A stretch of DNA of 5,232 nt from Actinomycetes bacterium (GTDB taxonomy: Bacteria; Actinomycetota; Acidimicrobiia; Acidimicrobiales; Palsa-688): the NCBI GenBank assembly GCA_021821705.1, contig JAKACE010000166.1, positions 1 to 5,232 on the forward strand, read 5' to 3'. Shown here piece after piece: positions 1-5,232 of the stretch. The translations under genes were made by a program, and so were the position numbers. How positions within the stretch are numbered: position 1 is the stretch's first letter; each line of letters opens with the position of its first letter. Under the pieces are notes generated by a model, which worked only from the letters and a program-made list of their open reading frames with translations, was not told the origin of the DNA and ran no database searches.

Positions 1-1110
1 CAGTACGTAGTGGCCGGGTGCCACATTTGCCATCTCGTAGGTGCCCGGGAGCCGGCCGCCCGCACCCGAGGAGGTGGCACTCAGGGTCTTGTAGGTGTTC
101 TGCGGGCTGGTCATGACGATGCCCACTCCTCCGAGGGGCCTGCGGCCGCTCATGATGACACCGGACACATCGGCCGCGACCGAGGACAGCTCGAAGTTGG
201 CCACGGCGCGACCGCTGCGGTAAATGGCCGGGCCGGCCAGGTCGACCAGTTGGTCCTGGCTCGTCCAACCCTGGCCCGAAGCCGTGACCGTCCATTTGCC
301 CGGCACGGCCAACCCGTCGATGACGTAGGTCCCCACCACCCCCAGAGCCGGGTCCTGCGACCCGGTAAGAGTGGTCACCGATTTGGTCACCGTGCCGTTC
401 GTGGCCGTGACCGTAACCCCACCAAGGGGCGCTCCACCTGCTGTAACCGTCCCTACGATCGCCGCAACGCCAGGCTGGAGGCTGAGGTCGACCCTCGAGG
501 CACTGGCCCCGGCACCGAGCTTGGCCAGGGCCGTGGCCGCGCCATAACCGGGCGCCGAGGCCGTCACCAGGTAACTGTCCGGCGTAGTCAGGCCCGACAG
601 CGACCAGGCACCCCTGGCTGCCCCCGTTGTGGGCGTGACGGCGGTGACGGTGACGGTACCGTCGGTGACCGTAACCGTTGCTCCCCCGAGCGGCCCGTGG
701 GGGCCGGTCACCACGCCCGATAGCGCACCGGGCCCCGGGGTCATCGTCACCGTCAGGCTCAAGGCGGCACCGTTGGCCGACACGACGAACTTCTGGTCGG
801 CGTAGCCCGCCTTGGCAAAAGTGACCAGGTACTCGGCCGGCGAGGGGAACTGGGCAGGGAACGAGAAGAAGCCACCCGAATACGTCTTGGTCGTGCTCGG
901 CGCGCCGACGAGGCCGCCGTTGGCGAGGGCCGGCCCGGAAGCCGCCGGCCCCGGAGCCCCGAGAAGCTTGCCTTCGGGCCCGTTACCGGCGTTGAGGACG
1001 GTAGCGCCACCCACAGAGCTGTCCACCAGGGACGTCTGCTGCACGGTTACGGTCACGCCTGCAGGGTCGGGTGCCTTGACCTGGCCGCTGATGGCGACCA
1101 GCTGCCCGGG
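1..1110 (-). repeat. At least four carboxypeptidase-regulatory/CnaB-like domains in the second protein
   Basis: Residues 407-776 hold three whole units and one partial unit. The turn-and-strand signatures are PAQFPSPAEYLVTFAKAGY (491-509), LSGLTTPDSYLVTASAPGY (577-595), IDGLAVPGKWTVTASGQGW (670-688) and MANVAPGHYVL (766-776, cut by the edge). The first unit carries a longer insertion (about 437-480). The second and third are rich in TVTVT strands. They are closer in sequence to repeats of the first protein than the Ig-like heads are to each other. Confidence 0.75.
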
Positions 1111-2328
1111 CCCCGTGGCCGAGGTCAACGTGGCAGCCTTGCCCGGAGGCAGGGTACGCAGCACAGCACCGCCGCCGCCGGACGTCCCGGCGCTGCGGCC
1201 AGGGCTACTTGCGCGGCCATGGCCGCCAGCCGAGCTGCCCGCACCGCCGCCGGAGGCGCCCGACGAGCCATGACGGCCGGAAGTCGAGCCAGAGGAGCCG
1301 GAGCCGGAGCCGGAAGCCGAACCGTACTGGCCCGGCCCATGGCCACCCCCGCGGCCGGCGGCGCCACTCGAGCCGGCCGCCCCCGAGGTGGCGCCACCGG
1401 CCGCCGACCCGGCACCCGTGCCGCTGCCACCCTTGTGCAGCCGCCCGGCGACGCTCGGCCGGCGCAGGTGCACCGTGGGCTTGGGGCCACCGAGGGCGAC
1501 CGGCGCCGCCGGGTTGGGTGAATAGGCGCTGCTCAGCTTGCCCACTACGAGAACGGCGAGGGCACCGAGCACGGCGACGGTCGTGAGGATGGCAGACACC
1601 TTGAAGAAAAGGGCGGACAGCCACGGCCGCTGTACAAAGGTGCCGCTGAGCGCCTGCGGCGCGCCCCGGCCCTTGACACGCACGACATAGGGCACCCGTC
1701 GAGGGGGCCCGGCCAGCGCCCTGGTCGCCTCGACGTCGGCGCGCACCCTGGCGCGCGCTCCTGGCGCCAGGTGAAGCTCGTGGTTTGAGATGCGCACCCG
1801 CGCCCCTGCCGGGCTCGTGCCGACCACGCTGACGACCTGAGACTTCTGGCCGCGGTTGTGCAGCTCGATATGGAACCTGCCCCGAAAGGCTCCCGAGACC
1901 TCCTCCGGCATCGAAGCCCCCACCGAGCCGGTCTCGGCCACGCTCAGCACCAGGTCCGCCTCGGCGGGACGTCCGGCGGCGCCTCCCGTGCTCGGATCCT
2001 GGGCGTAGGCCCGCACCGCCGCCTGCAACTGGCTCGGCGGGTAGCCGGCCGGAAGGGTCAGGGTGAACGAGGCAGCCGAGGTCTCGCCGGGCTGCAGGGG
2101 GCCGATCGGCGCCGGAGCCGCGGCCCAGTCGGTCGATATACCTATCAGCTCGAGACGGGCCATGACAGCCGCGCCGGCGTCGTTGCGTACGACTACCCGG
2201 ACGGCCGTCGGCTCACCCGGCGTGACTTCTGCCGGGGAGACACCGAGAGCCAGGACGGGCGGGGACCTGAAGTCCACCGGCCCGGCGTTGCCGGCACGTC
2301 CCTGCCCGGATTGCCCGTAGATGCTCAA
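1..2328 (-). CDS. Paralogous single-pass membrane protein with Ig-like head, Gly/Ser linker and regulatory-like repeats (3' end beyond window)
   Basis: This frame is open for exactly 776 codons from a probable TTG to the left edge, with no stop. Its parts follow the same order as the preceding gene. Two Ig-like modules lie at about 18-115 and 120-225 (W68, LQPGET at 79-84, HNRG at 157-160, LAPGA at 187-191). GTFVQRPWLS lies at 229-238, and a hydrophobic helix at about 241-263. A Gly/Ser/Ala-rich linker lies at about 295-386. CarboxypepD_reg/CnaB-like repeats lie near 407-530, 533-618 and 620-715, with a fourth from 719 that is cut by the edge. Repeat signatures include FPSPAEYLVTFAKAGY (494-509) and GPLGGATVTVTDG (545-557). 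There is no Cys, signal peptide or catalytic motif. A stalk or docking role is inferred. The TTG is chosen for its GAGGG site and 10-bp spacing from the previous stop. GTG at codon 18 is an alternative and would better match the start of the first protein, but it lacks a clear binding site. An ATG at codon 56 would delete the first strands. Confidence 0.9.
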   Translation of the reverse strand, partial: MSIYGQSGQGRAGNAGPVDFRSPPVLALGVSPAEVTPGEPTAVRVVVRNDAGAAVMARLELIGISTDWAAAPAPIGPLQPGETSAASFTLTLPAGYPPSQLQAAVRAYAQDPSTGGAAGRPAEADLVLSVAETGSVGASMPEEVSGAFRGRFHIELHNRGQKSQVVSVVGTSPAGARVRISNHELHLAPGARARVRADVEATRALAGPPRRVPYVVRVKGRGAPQALSGTFVQRPWLSALFFKVSAILTTVAVLGALAVLVVGKLSSAYSPNPAAPVALGGPKPTVHLRRPSVAGRLHKGGSGTGAGSAAGGATSGAAGSSGAAGRGGGHGPGQYGSASGSGSGSSGSTSGRHGSSGASGGGAGSSAGGHGRASSPGRSAGTSGGGGAVLRTLPPGKAATLTSATGPGQLVAISGQVKAPDPAGVTVTVQQTSLVDSSVGGATVLNAGNGPEGKLLGAPGPAASGPALANGGLVGAPSTTKTYSGGFFSFPAQFPSPAEYLVTFAKAGYADQKFVVSANGAALSLTVTMTPGPGALSGVVTGPHGPLGGATVTVTDGTVTVTAVTPTTGAARGAWSLSGLTTPDSYLVTASAPGYGAATALAKLGAGASASRVDLSLQPGVAAIVGTVTAGGAPLGGVTVTATNGTVTKSVTTLTGSQDPALGVVGTYVIDGLAVPGKWTVTASGQGWTSQDQLVDLAGPAIYRSGRAVANFELSSVAADVSGVIMSGRRPLGGVGIVMTSPQNTYKTLSATSSGAGGRLPGTYEMANVAPGHYVL
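1171..1446 (-). repeat. Gly/Ser/Ala-rich low-complexity linker in the second protein
   Basis: Residues 295-386 are almost all Gly, Ser, Ala and Thr with scattered Arg and several His-Gly pairs (GGGHGPGQYG, GRHGSSG, GGHGRAS). A run SGSGSGSS lies near 339-346. The segment follows directly after the membrane helix and precedes the first regulatory-like repeat, so it is most likely a flexible spacer crossing the space next to the membrane. The first protein has only about 35 residues there, and puts its low-complexity region at the C-terminus instead. Confidence 0.85.
1540..1608 (-). other. Transmembrane helix of the second protein
   Basis: Residues 241-263 begin FFKVSAILTT and continue as Val, Ala and Leu to VVG, the only hydrophobic stretch of helix length. 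R234 and K243 lie at its N-terminal end and K264 just after it, so charge alone gives weaker orientation than in the first protein. Homology supports the same N-in, C-out topology. Confidence 0.8.
1654..2277 (-). other. Two N-terminal Ig-like modules of the second protein
   Basis: Residues 18-225 align with residues 1-202 of the first protein at an offset that stays between 23 and 28. The matches are IGISTDW with LGADSEW, LQPGET with LFPGST, EADLVLSV with VVDLDLEV, HNRG with SNTG, and LAPGA with LAPGE. Overall identity is low, so the two diverged long ago or under different partners. No charge pattern or motif suggests an enzyme. As with the first protein, a cytoplasmic location is predicted from the topology. 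Confidence 0.6.
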
Positions 2329-2332
2329 AGTT

Positions 2333-2337
2333 CCCTC
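2333..2337 (-). promoter_or_regulatory. Ribosome binding site for the TTG start at 2328
   Basis: GAGGG lies 4 bases before TTG (5 if the core is taken as GAGG). It is squeezed between the preceding TAG (2341-2339) and the start, inside a 10-bp gap. The spacing is at the short end of normal. The position suggests that ribosomes ending the first gene can reinitiate on the second. Confidence 0.5.
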
Positions 2338-2338
2338 G

Positions 2339-5197
2339 CTAGCCGGCCAGGACCGTCGTCGTGGTGGCCACGGTCGTCGTCGCGGGCACTGTCGTCGTCG
2401 TAGGCACGGTCGTGGTGGTGCCGTTTGGTCCTGTGGTGGTGGTGCTGCTCTGGTTGGTGGTGGTTGTGGTCGGACCGGCCAGAGTCGTTGTCGTCGTGCT
2501 CGTTGTCGTCGTGCTCGTCGTCGTCGTGCTCGTCGTCGTGGTCGTGGTCGGCCCCGCCGTGGTCGTCGTCGTGGGCACGGTCGTGGTGGTCGTAGCCGTC
2601 GTCGCCGGCGGCGCAGCCGTCGTCACCGTCGTGGGCACAGTGGTTGCCTGCCCGGCCGTTGTCGAAGTGGTTGAAGCCGGCGCGCTCCCGGCGCCGGTCG
2701 CCAGCACCACCGTCGGGAGGTGGTCGGCCTCGCTCGCCCTGAGCACGACGTCAACGGTCTTCTGCCCCGGGGTCCCGGCCGGATAGGCGTACTGCACTAT
2801 GTACTCCTGAGGGGCGGCCAGGTCCGGGAACAGGAAGTACCCATGTGAGTCGGTCGTCGCGGTGGCGAGCGACGTGGCGGGGTACTGGCCGGACAGGTAG
2901 ATGGTCGCCGTCGCACCGGGCAGCGCAACGTCTGCCCCGTTCACGGACTGGTCGACGTGGCCGTCGATCAGAGCGGCGTCGGCCAGGACGGCATCGTCAC
3001 GCAAGCGCTGGCCCGCGACCACGGTCACGACAGACGACGTGGGCACCGACCCCGAACGGCTGAAACTGACCGTGTAGGTGCCGGGGGTGATGCCGTCCAC
3101 CTCGTACTCCCCCCCCACCGGCACGTCGGCTGTAGTAACGGTATAGCTCGAGGACCCGGAGCTGATCGACACGGTGATACCGGCCAGCGGCCGGCCGTGG
3201 GCGTCGCTGACACGCCCATATATGACCGATGTGGCCGGTTGCATGGTCACGTCGACGTGCAGCGGGTCGATGCTCGCCCCCGGCGACGGCGCCGTCCCGG
3301 GCGCAGACAGCTGGACCTGGGTCGTCTCGCTGACAAGGTCGGGCCGCGAGAAGGTCACCTGGTAGGTCCCGGGCGACGGGAGGCCGTCGAGCTGGAAGCT
3401 GCCCACGCCTCCCGTCCCTGCCTTGACAGTGAGCGTGGTCGTCGTCAGCGACAGCTGGCCGTCGGTGACGGTCACCAGCACACCGCCCGCCGGCGACCCG
3501 TCGGCCAGTACCGCTCTGCCGGCTATCTCCCCACTGCCCTTGGTCAGTGTCACGTCGATGCCCTGCAGGTGCTCGCCGGCGGCCAGGCTCAGGTCGAGGG
3601 TCTGGCCCGCATACCCGGGGGCGCTGACGGCGACGGTGAAGGTCCCGGGTGTAGGAAGGTTGCGAAGCTCGAAGTCACCGGCCTTGCCCCCCGTCAGCGA
3701 GACGGTGGAGGAGGTGACGGGTGAACCGCTCGTGCCCCCGGTAGCACTGACCGTAGCCCCGCCGAGAGGGCCGCTCGTCGAGGAAACCCTTCCCGAAACC
3801 GTGCCGTCGCCCAGCTGCAACAGCACGGTCACACCGGAGTCGGCCTGGCCGCTCGCCAGGTCCACCGTCTGGGTTGCGGTAGCGTAACCAGCCTTGCTGA
3901 CCACGAGCTGGTAGCTGGCCGGCGAGGGCACGTTGGGGAGAGTGAACGCCCCCGACGAGTCGGCCGTCGTCGAGCCTACGACGGCGCCGTTGAGGGCAGG
4001 ATCGGCGCTCGCCACCTCCAACGCCACCAGCGCTCCGGCAGGCGAAGGGCCCGTGACGGTGCCCGCTATGGTCCCAGGTAGCCCGCCGAGCTGGGTATTG
4101 ACACCGTTGAGGGCCTGCTGGGAGACGAGGTCGATGGCCGCGCCCCCTTCGGGGGTCGAGCTGTCTGGGTACCACTGTTCAGCGAACCCGGCCCCGGTGA
4201 ACTCGAGCTTGTACGACCCCGGGGCCAGACCGGAGAAGCTATAGCGACCCCGGGCCCCGCTCGCCGTCGAGGCGAGGGCGGTAGAGGTATCGGCGGCACT
4301 GAAGATGTAGACCGTGATCCCCTCGAGGCCCGCCGTCGGGCCGCCGGACAACGAGGTGATGGTGCCCGACATCGACGCCCCACCCGTCCCGCCGGCGGCG
4401 CCTGCCTGCGAATCGAGGCTGGCCTGCAGGGCCTGCATGACGTCGTTGGAGTTCGTGGCGGCTGTGTTGTTTATCTGGGCCAGGGTGATCGTCAGCACGG
4501 CAGCGAACGCGGTGGCCGCCAGCAGGAGGCCGACCAGGGCCAGGTGCCCACGGCTGACCCAGGCCTTCTGCAGGAACGTGCCGAAGGCCTGCACCGGCGT
4601 GCCGGGGTTGGCGTCCCCGGTCGAGGTGACCGTGAAGGGCCGGACCTTCGGGCTCCCGGCAATCGGGCGGCGGCCTTTGAGGTTGACCGTGACGGCCCGG
4701 CTCTCCCCGGGGGCCAGGGGCACCTGCGCCGGCGAGAAATTGAACCCGACCTGGCCCTCGTCTTCGACCGCGGCCATGGTCACCTTCTGGGTGACGTTGC
4801 CGGTATTGCTCAGCACCGCCGCGACGGCGGCCCGCCGGCCCGCCGTCACGCTGGAGGGGTCCAGCTTGAGGGCCAGGCCCGGCTCGGGCGGCACTTCGAG
4901 GTCGAGGTCGACCACCTGCACCTCGTGGGGCTCGGTGACCTCGCGCACCTCTACACTCACCCGCCGCCGGCCTGCGGGAGAGCTCCTCGGGAAGTTGACG
5001 GTGAGCACGGCAACGCCTGTACTGCCCGGGAACAGCGACAGGTCTTGCTTGTCGAGAGAGGTCCACTCGCTGTCGGCACCGAGGATCCGAACCCGGTGCC
5101 CGCTGATCAGGGCCTCGGTGTTGAAGACCTGGACGGTGAAGACCGCCGGCACCCCTGGCGCAACGACGGCGCTGCGAGGGGCGACGTCGACCCTCAC
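2339..5197 (-). CDS. Single-pass membrane protein: Ig-like head, six carboxypeptidase-regulatory-like repeats, Thr-rich tail
   Basis: This is a 952-residue protein with no catalytic motif that I can see, so a structural, adhesive or docking role is inferred. Residues 1-104 and about 105-200 form two Ig-like beta modules resembling NEW3/COG1470 domains (W45, LFPGST at 55-60, SNTGN at 130-134, LAPGE at 161-165). The motif GTFLQKAWVS lies at 206-215 and one hydrophobic helix at 218-240. A polar linker with a short helical stretch (about 249-264) follows. Six CarboxypepD_reg/CnaB-like repeats lie near 277-373, 374-462, 464-553, 555-653, 656-740 and 741-834. Most carry a turn of the type G-x-Y/F followed by a beta strand, such as LRNLPTPGTFTVAVSAPGY at 511-529. 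The first has FAEQWYPDSS, like the W-Y motif of actinobacterial MSCRAMM-type repeats. Residues 842-952 are Thr-rich. There is no signal peptide, no Cys, no LPXTG motif and no second membrane helix. K211 and R216 before the helix and a neutral segment after it predict N-inside, C-outside. The GTG start has GGGAG 8 bases upstream. The frame is open for 11 more codons to the edge, so a longer N-terminus remains possible. A paralogue follows after 10 bp. Confidence 0.92.
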   Translation of the reverse strand: MRVDVAPRSAVVAPGVPAVFTVQVFNTEALISGHRVRILGADSEWTSLDKQDLSLFPGSTGVAVLTVNFPRSSPAGRRRVSVEVREVTEPHEVQVVDLDLEVPPEPGLALKLDPSSVTAGRRAAVAAVLSNTGNVTQKVTMAAVEDEGQVGFNFSPAQVPLAPGESRAVTVNLKGRRPIAGSPKVRPFTVTSTGDANPGTPVQAFGTFLQKAWVSRGHLALVGLLLAATAFAAVLTITLAQINNTAATNSNDVMQALQASLDSQAGAAGGTGGASMSGTITSLSGGPTAGLEGITVYIFSAADTSTALASTASGARGRYSFSGLAPGSYKLEFTGAGFAEQWYPDSSTPEGGAAIDLVSQQALNGVNTQLGGLPGTIAGTVTGPSPAGALVALEVASADPALNGAVVGSTTADSSGAFTLPNVPSPASYQLVVSKAGYATATQTVDLASGQADSGVTVLLQLGDGTVSGRVSSTSGPLGGATVSATGGTSGSPVTSSTVSLTGGKAGDFELRNLPTPGTFTVAVSAPGYAGQTLDLSLAAGEHLQGIDVTLTKGSGEIAGRAVLADGSPAGGVLVTVTDGQLSLTTTTLTVKAGTGGVGSFQLDGLPSPGTYQVTFSRPDLVSETTQVQLSAPGTAPSPGASIDPLHVDVTMQPATSVIYGRVSDAHGRPLAGITVSISSGSSSYTVTTADVPVGGEYEVDGITPGTYTVSFSRSGSVPTSSVVTVVAGQRLRDDAVLADAALIDGHVDQSVNGADVALPGATATIYLSGQYPATSLATATTDSHGYFLFPDLAAPQEYIVQYAYPAGTPGQKTVDVVLRASEADHLPTVVLATGAGSAPASTTSTTAGQATTVPTTVTTAAPPATTATTTTTVPTTTTTAGPTTTTTTSTTTTSTTTTSTTTTTLAGPTTTTTNQSSTTTTGPNGTTTTVPTTTTVPATTTVATTTTVLAG
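2342..2674 (-). repeat. Thr-rich low-complexity C-terminal tail of the first protein
   Basis: I count 65 Thr in residues 841-952. They come in runs of three to six broken by VP, AGP, S, GPNG and NQSS. The codons are mixed ACG, ACC, ACA and ACT, giving a GTC/GTG-rich plus strand. Thr/Pro-rich tails of this kind are common in actinobacterial surface proteins, where they can be O-mannosylated or span the wall; that role is inferred. The protein ends VLAG directly after the tail, with no sorting signal or membrane anchor. Confidence 0.9.
2486..2530 (-). repeat. Three tandem 15-bp units encoding STTTT
   Basis: On the plus strand, 2486-2500 and 2501-2515 are the identical 15-mer CGTTGTCGTCGTGCT. 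The third copy, 2516-2530, differs by one base (CGTCG in place of CGTTG). Each unit encodes Ser-Thr-Thr-Thr-Thr, with Ser at residues 890, 895 and 900. Because the unit is a multiple of three, gain or loss of copies would change tail length without a frameshift. Confidence 0.9.
2699..4369 (-). repeat. Six tandem carboxypeptidase-regulatory/CnaB-like domains (protein repeats)
   Basis: Residues about 277-833 form six units of about 85-98 residues. Each opens with a G-[TE]-[IV]-x-G-x-V-like strand (GTIAGTV at 374, GTVSGRV at 465, GEIAGRA at 556, VIYGRV at 658, LIDGHV at 743). Each ends with a turn-and-strand motif: FSGLAPGSYKLEF (321-333), LPNVPSPASYQLVVSKAGY (420-438), LRNLPTPGTFTVAVSAPGY (511-529), LDGLPSPGTYQVTFSRPDL (603-621), VDGITPGTYTVSFSRSG (700-716), FPDLAAPQEYIVQYAYP (790-806). 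The family is a seven-stranded beta sandwich used as a rigid stalk or ligand-binding module in surface proteins. The units are diverged in sequence, so this is an old array. Whether any forms an intramolecular isopeptide bond cannot be judged here; Lys is scarce in them. Confidence 0.8.
4478..4546 (-). other. Transmembrane helix of the first protein
   Basis: Residues 218-240 are a 23-residue run of mostly Leu, Ala, Val, Thr and Ile with no charged residue. K211, R216 and H218 lie on the N-terminal side. QINNTAATNSND, with no basic residue, follows. The positive-inside rule gives N-in, C-out (type II). No other hydrophobic stretch of helix length occurs in the protein. Confidence 0.85.
4598..5197 (-). 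other. Two N-terminal Ig-like (NEW3/COG1470-like) modules of the first protein
   Basis: Residues 1-200 alternate beta strands and Pro-Gly turns in two units. The first runs from VDVAPRSAVVAPG through W45 and LFPGST to a strand near 93-102. The second runs from LKLDPSSVTAG through SNTGN and LAPGE to the strand RPFTVTST. This resembles the NEW3-type fold of COG1470 membrane proteins and the N-terminal halves of actinobacterial proteins often labelled 'hydrolytic protein'. That assignment comes from recognising the pattern, not from a profile search. No hydrolase active site is visible. The basic juxtamembrane segment places these modules in the cytoplasm, which is unusual for Ig-like folds. Confidence 0.6.
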
Positions 5198-5232
5198 CTG
5201 AACATCTCCCGGCCTCGGACCGAGCGCGGCCT
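5194..5232 (-). CDS. Possible 3' end of an upstream gene (partial)
   Basis: In the frame that ends at a TGA at 5196-5194, the 12 preceding codons to the window edge are open and read RPRSVRGREMFR. The TGA overlaps the proposed GTG start of the next gene in the 4-base arrangement GTGA, which is typical of translationally coupled genes in high-GC actinobacteria. Twelve codons cannot identify a product, and an open frame this short is expected by chance in GC-rich DNA. The only real support is the overlap geometry together with a good ribosome binding site for the next gene. The rival reading is that the downstream gene itself extends beyond the right edge, because its own frame is also open there. 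Confidence 0.3.
   Translation of the reverse strand, partial: RPRSVRGREMFR
5206..5210 (-). promoter_or_regulatory. Ribosome binding site supporting the GTG start at 5197
   Basis: On the minus strand the sequence GGGAG lies 8 bases before GTG, a normal Shine-Dalgarno core and spacing. It matters because the frame stays open to the window edge, so the start cannot be fixed by an upstream stop. An ATG lies between this site and the GTG, but it is in the frame that ends after three codons at the overlapping TGA. Confidence 0.55.

Noticed and set aside
10..723. Plus-strand frame of 237 codons
   Set aside because: It is antisense to the repeats of the second protein and its product is Arg/Gly/His-rich with no domain. 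The minus frame shows clear homologous repeats across the same stretch.
1125..1624. Several overlapping frames on both strands near the Gly/Ser-rich linker
   Set aside because: The GC-rich low-complexity DNA encoding the linker removes stops in all frames. Only the minus frame continuous with the helix and repeats makes sense.
2329..2338. Possible terminator or promoter between the two genes
   Set aside because: The gap is only 10 bp and holds a ribosome binding site, with no room for a hairpin or promoter. Co-transcription is the simpler reading.
2461..2600. Possible CRISPR or noncoding satellite array suggested by the short tandem units
   Set aside because: The units are 15 bp with no spacers, keep the reading frame and encode STTTT, so they are protein-coding repeats.
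2361..2786. Plus-strand frame of 141 codons that is extremely Val-rich and looks like a membrane protein
   Set aside because: It is the antisense of the Thr-rich tail: Thr codons ACN read as NGT/GTN on the other strand give Val runs. It lacks normal residue diversity and a convincing start.
4239..5066. Minus-strand frame of 275 codons inside the first gene
   Set aside because: It is in another frame of the same strand, Arg/Pro/Gly-rich, and overlaps a frame with clear beta-domain and helix features.
2339..5197. Peptidase function suggested by the name of the carboxypeptidase regulatory-like domain
   Set aside because: Only the accessory beta-sandwich domains are present. No zinc-binding HxxE motif or other peptidase catalytic domain is visible in either protein.
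4314..5201. Plus-strand frame of 295 codons, the longest on that strand
   Set aside because: It lies wholly antisense to the Ig-like head and helix of the first protein, has Arg/Pro/Ala/Thr-biased composition with no recognisable domain, and is an expected shadow in high-GC DNA.

Overview
The window is GC-rich and every supportable gene lies on the minus strand, so transcription runs from right to left. Two long coding regions fill almost all of it. Likely GTG and TTG starts, very low Lys, no Cys, and a tail of Thr runs broken by VP and AGP all suggest a high-GC Actinomycetota. The Thr/Val-Pro tail style reminds me of Acidimicrobiia, but that is an impression, not a placement.

Layout, in transcription order. 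(1) 5194-5232 may hold the last 12 codons of an upstream gene; its TGA would overlap the next start as GTGA. (2) 2339-5197 encodes a complete protein of 952 residues. It has two N-terminal immunoglobulin-like (NEW3/COG1470-like) modules, a juxtamembrane GTF-Q-W motif, one transmembrane helix, six carboxypeptidase-regulatory/CnaB-like beta-sandwich repeats, and a Thr-rich tail of about 110 residues. (3) After only 10 bp, a second frame starts at a probable TTG (2328) and stays open for 776 codons to the left edge, so its C-terminus is missing. It encodes a paralogue with the same order of parts: two Ig-like modules, the same juxtamembrane motif, one helix, a Gly/Ser/Ala-rich linker of about 90 residues, and at least four regulatory-like repeats.

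Neither protein has an N-terminal signal peptide. In the first, the basic residues sit before the helix and the following segment is neutral, which predicts the Ig-like modules inside the cell and the repeat stalk outside. In the second, a Lys on each side of the helix start and end makes the call weaker, but homology favours the same topology. The pair looks like two co-translated, membrane-spanning scaffold or stalk proteins with related cytoplasmic heads and different outer parts. From memory, this kind of N-terminal module occurs in actinobacterial proteins near phage-tail-like contractile injection system clusters. Nothing from such a cluster is in this window, so that link is a hypothesis. 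I see no RNA genes, mobile elements, CRISPR arrays, promoters or terminators. The plus strand holds only frames antisense to the two genes.
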